A stretch of DNA of 11,916 bases from Oligosphaeraceae bacterium. GTDB taxonomy: Bacteria > Verrucomicrobiota > Lentisphaeria > Oligosphaerales > Oligosphaeraceae. Location: assembly GCA_012515455.1 (NCBI GenBank), contig JAAYYJ010000547.1:1-11916 (forward strand). Reading direction: 5' to 3'. How positions within the stretch are numbered: the stretch's first letter is position 1; every line of letters starts with the position of its first letter. The notes below the pieces were generated by a model. That model ran no database searches, was not told where the DNA came from, and was given only the letters and a program-made list of their open reading frames with translations. The translations under genes and the position numbers were made by a program. Positions 1-6,922 of the stretch are shown here, in pieces.

Positions 1-766
1 GACCGGCGTCGGCAAGACCGAGGTGGCCCGGCAGCTCGCCAACTCACTCGGCGTCGAGCTGCTCCGCTTCGACATGTCGGAATACATGGAGCGGCACACC
101 GTCTCGCGGCTGATCGGCGCCCCGCCGGGCTATGTCGGCTTCGACCAGGGTGGCCTGCTGACCGAGGCGATCTCGAAGAAGCCGCACGCCGTGCTGCTGC
201 TCGATGAAATCGAGAAGGCGCACCCGGATGTGTTCAACATCCTGCTCCAGGTTCTTGACGACGGCCGCTTGACTGATTCCCAGGGCCGCCTGGTGGACTT
301 CAAGAACAGCGTGATCATTATGACCTCGAATATCGGCAGCAAGGAAATTGCCGAGTTCTCCGGCAATGATTACGAGCAGATGCGGCAGCGGGTGGTCAAT
401 GAGCTGCGCGGCTGCTTCCGGCCGGAATTCCTGAATCGCCTGGATGACGTGGTGGTGTTCCATCGCCTCGAACGCGGGCATATCCGTGAAATCGTCAAAG
501 TGCAGCTACAGGATTTCGCTGCCCGGTTGACGGAAAACAGCATCGGATTCAAGGTCACTGCGGAGGCCGAAGATGCCCTGGCCGCGGAAGGCTTCGATCC
601 GGTGTACGGTGCCCGGCCCCTGAAACGGGTCATCACCAAACGTCTGGAGAATCCGATTTCCCGGATGATAATCGCCGGGGAGGTGGGTGAGGGCAAGACG
701 CTGACCGTAGGATACGACCCCGCTGGCAAGGAATTCCGCTTCCAAGTCGGGAAGGCTGCCGAATAA
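1..766 (+). CDS. clpB: ATP-dependent chaperone ClpB, C-terminal part (5' end outside the window)
   Basis: ClpB is a cytoplasmic hexameric AAA+ disaggregase that threads aggregated proteins through its pore, working with DnaK. The first whole codon is at base 2 and the fragment has 254 residues. It opens inside the Walker A motif of the second AAA+ domain (TGVGKTE, residues 1-7). Next come the pore loop GYVG (about 43-46), Walker B LLLDE (65-69), sensor 1 TSN (108-110), the arginine-finger segment EFLNRLD (R146), and sensor 2 GARPLKR (203-209) in the small C-terminal domain. After sensor 1 the sequence runs SKEIAEFSGNDYEQM and lacks the IGF/IGL/VGF loop by which ClpA, ClpC and ClpX bind ClpP. 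That favours ClpB, although DQGGLLTEA and the Walker B region also resemble ClpA. The diagnostic middle domain lies upstream and cannot be seen. The gene ends at TAA 764-766 and is followed by a strong terminator. Confidence 0.87.
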   Translation, partial: TGVGKTEVARQLANSLGVELLRFDMSEYMERHTVSRLIGAPPGYVGFDQGGLLTEAISKKPHAVLLLDEIEKAHPDVFNILLQVLDDGRLTDSQGRLVDFKNSVIIMTSNIGSKEIAEFSGNDYEQMRQRVVNELRGCFRPEFLNRLDDVVVFHRLERGHIREIVKVQLQDFAARLTENSIGFKVTAEAEDALAAEGFDPVYGARPLKRVITKRLENPISRMIIAGEVGEGKTLTVGYDPAGKEFRFQVGKAAE

Positions 767-776
767 AGCCAAATAT

Positions 777-803
777 GCTGCTGCGGTCTGCAGCTGCAGC
801 AGC
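777..803 (+). other. GC-rich hairpin just after the clpB stop codon
   Basis: GCTGCTGC (777-784) and GCAGCAGC (796-803) form an 8-bp perfect stem with an 11-base loop. The loop side also contains the 12-base palindrome CTGCAGCTGCAG (788-799), so alternative folds exist. No T tract follows, so it is not a classical terminator by itself. It could protect the clpB mRNA 3' end, or it may be incidental in GC-rich DNA. Confidence 0.35.
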
Positions 804-819
804 AGTGCTGAGTGAGGGC

Positions 820-861
820 AAAGCCACGCCACGTGCACAATTGCCGTGGCGTGGCTTTTTT
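820..861 (+). terminator. Rho-independent terminator between convergent genes
   Basis: AAAGCCACGCCACG (820-833) pairs perfectly with CGTGGCGTGGCTTT (845-858). The loop is 11 bases and can close further through GCA/TGC. On the plus strand six T residues (856-861) end the structure, which is the classical layout for terminating clpB. Read leftwards, the same hairpin follows directly after the stop codon (862-860) of the DUF4159 gene, but only three T residues follow the stem. Termination in that direction is therefore possible but weaker. No other terminator is visible for either gene. Confidence 0.9.
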
Positions 862-2401
862 ATTGCAGCAGGCTGTAGGTCAGAATATTGACTCCCAGCG
901 CCAGGGAATCTTTCGGATGGATGCCGCCGCAATACGGGCATTCCGCCAATTCCCAGCCGCAGGACAGGCCCCGGGGGGAGAAAATCACCGCCAGGTGCCC
1001 ATCATGCCGGATGCCGTACAACTCCGGCGGGATGCGCCCGCTGGCCTGCAGCATTTCCGCCAGCGCGGCCCGGGGCTGGACATCTTTGATCTGATTTGGG
1101 AAAGCGAAGAGCGGGTGGGTGGCCGCCAGGCGTTCCAGCGGGAGCCCTTCCAGGATTTTACTCATCTCCAGGCGGAAGCTCTGGTTGAAGCCCTCGCGCC
1201 CGCAGCAGCTTTCCGCAAACAGTATCCCTCCGCGCAGCAGGAAACTGCGCAGATTGGCGCGTTCCGGTTCGGTGAACGCAAAGGCCTGATGTCCGGAGAG
1301 GTAGACAAAAGGCATATCGAACAGCCGGGTGGAACTCAGTTCGACCTCTTCGCGGGCGAAACGCACCGGCGTTTTGGTCTGTTCATGGAAGCTGTTGAGC
1401 AGCATCGACAGGCCGGCTTCCCGGCATTTCCACTGGCCGTTGTATTTGGCCTGGGCGATCACAAATTTGCCGCTTTTGTTCTTCTCCGCATCCACGAAGT
1501 CCAGCGCCTGGCTCAAGGGCAGGGCGGCCGAGCGTTCGGCGGTGATGTAGGCCATCAAATTCGCGCCGAGCTGTTTTGCGGTCTCGATATCGTAGCCCAG
1601 GCAATGGTGGCGGTCGTTGTCGGGCTGGTCATCCCAGCCGCAACTCACATCCCAGCGGAACAGAAACACCGCGGTCCGGCAGGCGACATCAATGCCGATA
1701 ATGCCGGGGTCGCCATTTTTTGCCCCGGCTTTCAGCGCATACGGCCGGAAGTTGATTTTCTTAATATCGAAGAAGGAGCGGAAGAGCGGGTGGTTGACGT
1801 CAAGCAGGTATGGCGGGCGTTCGGGGATGAGCTCCTGCATCTCAGTCAAGGCGGAATTCGCGAATGCGGCCCGACCGCAGCAGGCATCAAAAATCAAAGA
1901 CCCGCCTTGAAGCAGGTACTCCCGCAGCTTCTGCCTGGTCTCAGGGGAGAAGCTGAAGGCGTCATGTCCGGTGCGGTAGAGCACTGGCACTGCCTTGGGA
2001 TCAGAGGGGATCTGGATTTCCGGCAGGTTGGTTTCGCTGAAATGAACATTGAGATTCTTAGCCATCCATTTCAGCAGGTTCTTGGTGTCGCCGGGATTGG
2101 TAGCCCAGTCGGATTGCTTGCTGGTGGCAATCTTGGCGATCAGCACTGGCGGCCGGGGCGGGTTCTTTTTCTCAGTCCGGCGCAGGGGCACCACCGGCAG
2201 GGGCAGCGGCGGCAGGCCCTCAGCGGAGGAATGTTGCGCCGGCGGCGTCGCGGGCGGCAAGGGCACACAGGTGTACGCGGTCTCTTCTTTGGCTACATCA
2301 CTGTCCAGACCCAAACCGCGCAACAACCCGCTCTGGGCAGAGCACAGCAGCGGAACCACCAGGAGACAAAGCAAGAATGACTTCATATTCCTAATGCTCA
2401 T
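860..2401 (-). CDS. Secreted protein with two tandem DUF4159 domains
   Basis: This is a 513-residue exported protein of unknown function. The start at 2401 is preferred over the longer frame from 2437 because AAAGGAG (2415-2409) lies 7 bases upstream. It also gives a clean Sec signal peptide, with n-region MSIRNMK, hydrophobic core FLLCLLVVPLL and likely cleavage after CSA. A proline-rich linker covers about residues 46-86. Two homologous domains follow, at about 86-286 and 311-512. Each has the DUF4159 layout: a TGH/SGH loop (144-146, 369-371), a long helix with LLxGG, then CCGR (174-177, 399-402), HPLF, and SCGWD/SCGWE (253-257, 480-484). The second copy adds CPYC (488-491). DUF4159 proteins are common in Planctomycetes and relatives; I believe the fold resembles class I glutamine amidotransferases, but no catalytic activity is established. 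The location is probably periplasmic or extracellular. The gene is transcribed alone, convergent with clpB and divergent from the SGNH gene. Confidence 0.82.
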   Translation of the reverse strand: MSIRNMKSFLLCLLVVPLLCSAQSGLLRGLGLDSDVAKEETAYTCVPLPPATPPAQHSSAEGLPPLPLPVVPLRRTEKKNPPRPPVLIAKIATSKQSDWATNPGDTKNLLKWMAKNLNVHFSETNLPEIQIPSDPKAVPVLYRTGHDAFSFSPETRQKLREYLLQGGSLIFDACCGRAAFANSALTEMQELIPERPPYLLDVNHPLFRSFFDIKKINFRPYALKAGAKNGDPGIIGIDVACRTAVFLFRWDVSCGWDDQPDNDRHHCLGYDIETAKQLGANLMAYITAERSAALPLSQALDFVDAEKNKSGKFVIAQAKYNGQWKCREAGLSMLLNSFHEQTKTPVRFAREEVELSSTRLFDMPFVYLSGHQAFAFTEPERANLRSFLLRGGILFAESCCGREGFNQSFRLEMSKILEGLPLERLAATHPLFAFPNQIKDVQPRAALAEMLQASGRIPPELYGIRHDGHLAVIFSPRGLSCGWELAECPYCGGIHPKDSLALGVNILTYSLLQ

Positions 2402-2408
2402 ACGTTTG

Positions 2409-2415
2409 CTCCTTT
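2409..2415 (-). promoter_or_regulatory. Ribosome binding site fixing the DUF4159 gene start
   Basis: Read on the minus strand this is AAAGGAG, 7 bases before the ATG at 2401. It decides against the upstream in-frame ATG at 2437, which would place this site inside the coding sequence and spoil the signal peptide. Confidence 0.75.
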
Positions 2416-2434
2416 GCTTGCAGTAAACAAGCAG

Positions 2435-2490
2435 CAATGTTGAAGGGCAGATTTACTATATAACAACATTGTCAAATTGCCCGTTTTTTT
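2435..2490. other. Two interleaved inverted repeats followed by a T tract
   Basis: Stem 1 pairs CAATGTTG (2435-2442) with CAACATTG (2464-2471), 8 bp perfect. Stem 2 pairs GGGCA-ATTT (2445-2454, with G2450 bulged) with AAATTGCCC (2474-2482), 9 bp. The arms alternate (1, 2, 1', 2'), so the stems are either mutually exclusive or form an H-type pseudoknot with connectors of 2, 9 and 2 bases. On the plus strand stem 2 is followed by G and seven T residues (2484-2490), like an intrinsic terminator. On the minus strand the structure would sit in the 5' leader of the DUF4159 mRNA, about 20 bases before its ribosome binding site. The inverted repeats could also be a protein operator. Confidence 0.4.
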
Positions 2491-2594
2491 GCCCCATTTA
2501 TTGCATTTTTTTATTTCCGGGGTAAGTTTTCTCCAGAGCAATTGTTAATAACCGCTGGCCGGGATTTCAGGGCTGGGGAAAAAAAGGTAATCTG

Positions 2595-4298
2595 ATGCGT
2601 AAAAATCTACTGTCGATGCTGCTGCTGTTGGGGGCGGGTATGCTCTTGGGGCAGCCCCTGGAAATTGAGAATTTCCGCAATTTGAGCGGGTGGAAAGGCA
2701 GTAAGGCCACCATCGAGTTCACTGCCGTCGCCGGTCCCGAGGGGCATCCGGCGCTGCAGGTCACTCTGCCGGGAATGCTGAGCAAGAGCATCGGTTCACC
2801 GCTCGATCCTGGCCGGGAGAAGTGGAATGACTATCAGGGCATCTCTTTTTATGTCAAAGGCGATGGCTCCGAGGTCTGGAGCAATATCAGCATTGGGATG
2901 TCCTCCAGTTTTACGTATGCCTATTTCTTCCCCTTAAAATCGACCGCATGGGTTAAGTACACGGTGCCCTGGAATGCCTTCAGTACCCTGGGACGGGTAG
3001 AGCCCATCGCTGCCTTGGGCGGACTGCCCCCCTGCGGCATCACCACCATAACCTGGGGAAACCGCTGGAATATAACTTTTAACAATGCCTCAATGCCGGC
3101 CCATACTTATGCCGTAGCACGGGTGATGCTCGAGCCGCTGGTGGCACCGTTGCCGCCACCGCCCGCGCCCGCGCCGTTCAGCAAATTCCTCGCCAAGCTG
3201 AAGGCGCGCCAGCCAGTGGTCATTCAATGTCAAGGCGACTCCATCACCGCAGGGACTTCCTTGAGCGACAAGGAGACTCAGCGCTATGCCGTGGTCCTGG
3301 GCGAGAAACTGCGGGCCTGGCTGAAATATGATGACATTTACAGTCACAGCCGGGCGGTCGGCGGCGCTGGCATCAACGATTGTGTGGCCTGGGTGGCGCG
3401 CGATCTCAGCGGCGTGCCCAGGCCCGATCTGCTGACCGTGTGGATTGGCTACAATGACAAATCCGGCGGCTGCCCGCGGCAGGTGTTTCGGGCCACCTTG
3501 TCGGATTATATCGACCGTCTCAGCCGACAGACCGACGGACAGAGCGCTATTTTGCTGATTGCCACGGGGCAGGGTACTGGCGCCCGCTGGTTTATGCAGG
3601 ACGATTATGCGCAGGAGGTGCGCGAACTGGCGCAAGAACGCTCTTTGCCCTGCTTTGATCTTAATCACATCATCAAGACTGAGCTCGGACCGGAAAAATA
3701 TCTTGCCTGCATGGCCGATACTGCCCACCCCAACAGCGCTGGGCATCGCTTTATTGCCGATAAGCTGGCCGAATTTCTGATTGCCCAGGCAGGGATTACT
3801 GATCCTAAACCGGCGGAACCCGCCCCCGCAACTGCAGCACCGCCGCCAGCGCCGGGGCAGCCCCAGCGCTGGGATTTTGAGGCCCCCGCTGGCTGGTCTT
3901 TGGACAACGCCGCTGAATTCAGCAGCCAGGAATGCAAAAGCGGCAAGACGGCGGTGAAGCTCAGCATGGCCGCGGGTGCCAAGGATTACTCGCGGGCCTG
4001 GGGGCCGGCTTTCCCGGTCCAGCCCGGGCAACGCTATCGGGTGGAAGGCGAGGTGCTGAATTTTCTCCAGGACAGCAGTTACCGCGTGTATGTCTGCACT
4101 TATGCCACCGCAGACGGCACTGGTCCTTATGAGATGCTTGCCTGCTTCAAGGATATCGGCCATTCCAACGCCTGGTTGCGGCCGTCCGGGAAGATTGAAA
4201 TCCCAGCGGCAGCGCAGTCCGCCCGGGTATTGCTCTGGCTGAGCAAAGGTACCCGGGGCGACATCTATTTCGATGACTTGGCAGTATTGCCGGAATAA
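2595..4298 (+). CDS. Secreted SGNH/GDSL hydrolase flanked by two carbohydrate-binding-like domains
   Basis: This is a 567-residue exported esterase or lipase-type enzyme, probably removing acyl groups from a polysaccharide. The signal peptide is MRKNLLSMLLLLGAGMLLG, with cleavage near residue 19. Residues about 21-182 look like a beta-sandwich module of the CBM11/CIA30 type (the WKG, GISFYVKGD and WVKYTVPWNAF segments). A proline linker lies at 185-195. The SGNH core covers about 206-398: block I GDSITAG (214-220, nucleophile S216), block II glycine in VGGAG (255-259), block III GYND (285-288, oxyanion N287) and block V DTAH (375-378, D375 and H378). A second Pro/Ala linker (404-424) leads to another beta-sandwich (about 425-567) ending in FDDLAVLPE, typical of CBM4/9-like modules. 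AAGG (2584-2587) is 7 bases before the ATG. The true substrate cannot be read from the sequence. It is probably first in a transcript with the DUF4838 gene 61 bases downstream. Confidence 0.85.
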   Translation: MRKNLLSMLLLLGAGMLLGQPLEIENFRNLSGWKGSKATIEFTAVAGPEGHPALQVTLPGMLSKSIGSPLDPGREKWNDYQGISFYVKGDGSEVWSNISIGMSSSFTYAYFFPLKSTAWVKYTVPWNAFSTLGRVEPIAALGGLPPCGITTITWGNRWNITFNNASMPAHTYAVARVMLEPLVAPLPPPPAPAPFSKFLAKLKARQPVVIQCQGDSITAGTSLSDKETQRYAVVLGEKLRAWLKYDDIYSHSRAVGGAGINDCVAWVARDLSGVPRPDLLTVWIGYNDKSGGCPRQVFRATLSDYIDRLSRQTDGQSAILLIATGQGTGARWFMQDDYAQEVRELAQERSLPCFDLNHIIKTELGPEKYLACMADTAHPNSAGHRFIADKLAEFLIAQAGITDPKPAEPAPATAAPPPAPGQPQRWDFEAPAGWSLDNAAEFSSQECKSGKTAVKLSMAAGAKDYSRAWGPAFPVQPGQRYRVEGEVLNFLQDSSYRVYVCTYATADGTGPYEMLACFKDIGHSNAWLRPSGKIEIPAAAQSARVLLWLSKGTRGDIYFDDLAVLPE

Positions 4299-4359
4299 TC
4301 CGGACCGCCAGCGGCCAGCAGATGGGTTTTGATGCATTAACCAGCATACAGGGGCAACA

Positions 4360-6900
4360 ATGCGTATTGCAATTCTGAGTTTAGGGCTGATGCTTGTAGC
4401 AGGTTGCAGCAGTTTCAGGGCGGCAACGCCCTGTTTGATTATCAGCGGGGGGGCATCGACCTACCAGATTGTGATCCCGGCCCCGGAATCCGGCGGCCGC
4501 CTCCAGCCGTTGCTGCAGAACGCCGCCGAGCAGTGCTCGGCGCTGCTGCAGCGCGGCACCGGAGTGCGGCTGCCCGTGGTGACTGAAGACCAGCGTGACC
4601 CGCAGCGCCCGGGAATCTATCTCGGACAGACCGCCCGGGCTCAGGAACTCGGACTGCTGCCGGAAAAATTTTCTCTCTGGGAGCACCAGGTCCTCTGCCG
4701 TTCGGGGGAGCTGTTTCTGTTCGGCGATGACCGTCCGCCGCTGGCTGCCGGCAGCGGCCGGGTGCATTATACCAGCGTCCATTTGGGGTCGGTGAAGGCG
4801 CTCACTGTCTTCCTGGAGAAATTTGCCCAAACGGCCTTTATTGCCGGGGACGCGGAGTGGGTCTCGATTTTGCCCCAGGACAGCATTTCCGTTCCTGAAG
4901 GCTTCACCTTCCGGGCGGTCCCGCATCTTCAGTACTCCAACGGTCGGGTGACCTCGATGTTTTATGATTTGGGCAACGGCCTCCTGCCCGCGCCGTGGTA
5001 CGGCTGTTATGGCGGACATTCGCATAATGTCGCCATCCCGCCAGATAAATATTTTGCCACCCATCCGGAGTATTTCCAGCTGTCCCGGGGAAAGCGGGTC
5101 AGCCATTCCAGCCGGCCGCAGTACTGCTTCTCCAATCCGGCGGTGCGGGAACTGATATATCAGGAACTCCTGCAGCATCTGGATGCCGGTTACGAGATGG
5201 TGCAGCTGGGCGCCAGCGATGGATTCATTCCCTGCGAATGCGAACCTTGCCGGGAACTCTACGGCCAAATTCCGGTGGCTAAACCGGGCGAAGACACCTT
5301 CCGGACCGACCCCGCCTGGGGCGAGAAAATTTGGATCATGCACCGCGAAATGGCTCAGCGCCTGCTGCAGGATCGCCCCGGCAAGCGAGTCTGCATCCTG
5401 TCGTATGGCCCCACCCTCCAGCCGCCCCGGACCTTCACCTCATTTCCGGCAAATGTCACCATCGAACTGGCGCCGTACCGGGAAGACCTGCAGCCGCAGT
5501 GGCAGAAGTTCGCCCTCCGGGACGGCTTCGTGACCTATATTTACAACTGGGGCGGTTATCAGCGTGAGGGCATGACCCCGCATTTCACCTGGGAAAAATG
5601 CCAGACTCAGGCCCGGAATTTCCTCAAGCACAACATCAAGGGCATATACCGCTGCGGTTTTGGCGAGTTGTTCGGTCTGGAAGGGGCGACTTATTACATC
5701 TGGGCCAAGCTGCTGCAGGACCCGGAACAGTCAGTGGAACAGCTCCTGACCCAGTACTGCCAGCATGCTTTCCGGGACGCCGGCCCGGAAATGGAGAAAT
5801 TCTACCGCCTGCTCGATGCGCGCGTGGCTCTGACCATCCCCGGCGAACCCAAGAGCTGGGATGACCCGGCTCTGCTCGACGGCGAAGCACCTGCCTCACC
5901 GGCGAATTATCGCCTCCTGGCTCTGCGCTACCCGCCGCAAATCCTGGCCGAACTGGAGGGATATTTGCGCGCGGCCGAACAGACCGCGCCGGACCTGGAA
6001 TTGTGCCGCAAGCTGCTGGACTTCGTGCGCCTGGAATTCGATTACCTCTGCCTGACCGCAAAGGCTGTGCAGGCCTGCAACGAATTGCGCCGGAATTTCT
6101 CGCCGGCAGCCAACCGGGACTTGATGGCAGCCGTGGCCGCCCGCAATACATTTATCTCCGCTCTGAAAACCAATAAAGACGGAACGCGTTTTGCGCCGCG
6201 GCATGGCCGTTCAATTTTCGGGAATTCCTTGATCTCGGAACTGTATCAGAATGGCTCCTTGAGTGCGCTGCTGTTCGGTCCCCTGAGCTGGGATGCGCAG
6301 TGGTGGCAGGACAAGGGGATGCTGATCTGCGGGCGGGAGATGTCTACCAGTGCGGAAGGCGAGCACCTGCTGCCCATCAATTGCCGCAATAGCGATAAAC
6401 AGCTTAATGCCAGCGGGGTCACGGTGAAATGCCGCCTGGCCGAAAATGAATTCCAAGTCATTTTCACCATCCCCGGGCCGCGGCAGTTTGACGGCGACAA
6501 GGAGACCATCATCGTGCAATTGGGGCAGTCTGATACCGGCAGCCCGCTCTACTGGTACGCTGCCCGGCTGAAGCCCTCGGGGGTCGGCCACAGCCAGCTG
6601 ACCCTGACCGACCGGGATAACAACGGCCAGGGGAGTGTCTATCGGTCACGGGAAATGAAGGGCCTGAAGACCGCCAGGGTCACCATTCAGGAAACCGGGC
6701 CAGGCGTGCTGGCTATTCTGCATATCCCCTTCGAGCATTTCTCCGAAAGCCCGAAACCGGGCCAGAAATGGACCTTCAATGCCACTTATTCCCGGAATTT
6801 CCCGGAAGAGAACTTCGATGGCATCTGGAATTACAATATCCAACAACGCAACTGGCGGCACCGCTGGGACCTGCCCGGCACTCTGACTATTGCACCATAA
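4360..6900 (+). CDS. DUF4838 surface lipoprotein, glycoside-hydrolase-like, with a C-terminal sugar-binding-like domain
   Basis: This is an 846-residue lipoprotein. The signal peptide MRIAILSLGLMLVAGC has a perfect lipobox (LVAGC, lipidated C16). With serine at +2, outer-membrane placement is expected. Residues about 33-175 match the alpha/beta domain found at the N terminus of alpha-glucuronidases and hexosaminidases (the GIYLGQT and SLWEHQVLC segments). Residues about 180-450 are the DUF4838 core: HPEYFQLSRGKR, then YCFSNPAVRE (255-264), and the cysteine motif CECEPC (292-297) typical of the family. A helical region follows (about 480-615). Residues about 620-846 form a beta-rich domain resembling the CBM9-like modules of secreted glycosidases. 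DUF4838 proteins are frequent in Lentisphaerota, Planctomycetes and Bacteroidetes and are thought to act on glycans, but the chemistry is unproven. AGGGG (4350-4354) lies 5 bases before the ATG. The next gene follows after 22 bases, so co-transcription is likely. Confidence 0.83.
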   Translation: MRIAILSLGLMLVAGCSSFRAATPCLIISGGASTYQIVIPAPESGGRLQPLLQNAAEQCSALLQRGTGVRLPVVTEDQRDPQRPGIYLGQTARAQELGLLPEKFSLWEHQVLCRSGELFLFGDDRPPLAAGSGRVHYTSVHLGSVKALTVFLEKFAQTAFIAGDAEWVSILPQDSISVPEGFTFRAVPHLQYSNGRVTSMFYDLGNGLLPAPWYGCYGGHSHNVAIPPDKYFATHPEYFQLSRGKRVSHSSRPQYCFSNPAVRELIYQELLQHLDAGYEMVQLGASDGFIPCECEPCRELYGQIPVAKPGEDTFRTDPAWGEKIWIMHREMAQRLLQDRPGKRVCILSYGPTLQPPRTFTSFPANVTIELAPYREDLQPQWQKFALRDGFVTYIYNWGGYQREGMTPHFTWEKCQTQARNFLKHNIKGIYRCGFGELFGLEGATYYIWAKLLQDPEQSVEQLLTQYCQHAFRDAGPEMEKFYRLLDARVALTIPGEPKSWDDPALLDGEAPASPANYRLLALRYPPQILAELEGYLRAAEQTAPDLELCRKLLDFVRLEFDYLCLTAKAVQACNELRRNFSPAANRDLMAAVAARNTFISALKTNKDGTRFAPRHGRSIFGNSLISELYQNGSLSALLFGPLSWDAQWWQDKGMLICGREMSTSAEGEHLLPINCRNSDKQLNASGVTVKCRLAENEFQVIFTIPGPRQFDGDKETIIVQLGQSDTGSPLYWYAARLKPSGVGHSQLTLTDRDNNGQGSVYRSREMKGLKTARVTIQETGPGVLAILHIPFEHFSESPKPGQKWTFNATYSRNFPEENFDGIWNYNIQQRNWRHRWDLPGTLTIAP

Positions 6901-6922
6901 CCAGAATATCGCAATACATCCC

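Larger units (their letters stand above)
2402..2594. promoter_or_regulatory. AT-rich divergent promoter region
   Basis: This 193-base spacer separates two divergent genes and is clearly richer in A and T than its surroundings, with T runs at 2484-2490 and 2507-2512. Promoters for both genes must lie here or in the flanking gene ends. For the plus strand TTGCAT (2501-2506), a 16-base gap and TAAGTT (2523-2528) is a weak sigma70-like candidate. On the minus strand TTGACA (2475-2470) is a perfect -35 hexamer, but no -10 box lies at the correct distance; TATAGT (2460-2455) is only 9 bases away. The start points are therefore unresolved. Confidence 0.5.

Noticed and set aside
536..550. An IGF tripeptide in the ClpB fragment, possibly a ClpP-binding loop
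   Set aside because: It lies in the small C-terminal domain (ENSIGFKV), not in the loop after sensor 1 where ClpA, ClpC and ClpX carry it, so it is coincidental.
812..2380. Long open frame of 522 codons on the plus strand opposite the DUF4159 gene
   Set aside because: It is the antisense shadow of a GC-rich gene. The minus-strand product has a signal peptide, a ribosome binding site and two recognisable domains. The plus-strand product has low-complexity composition and no recognisable motif, and it starts inside the terminator region.
2470..2475. Perfect TTGACA on the minus strand as a -35 box for the DUF4159 gene
   Set aside because: No acceptable -10 box lies 16-18 bases downstream. The AT-rich TATAGT is only 9 bases away, so I do not call a promoter there.
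3090..4337. 415-codon open frame on the minus strand opposite the first SGNH gene
   Set aside because: The plus strand carries all four SGNH blocks, a signal peptide and a ribosome binding site. The antisense product is rich in R, G, P and H, as expected from third-position GC bias, with no family resemblance.
4381..5343. 320-codon open frame on the minus strand opposite the DUF4838 gene
   Set aside because: Same antisense effect; the plus strand encodes a clear lipoprotein with DUF4838 motifs.
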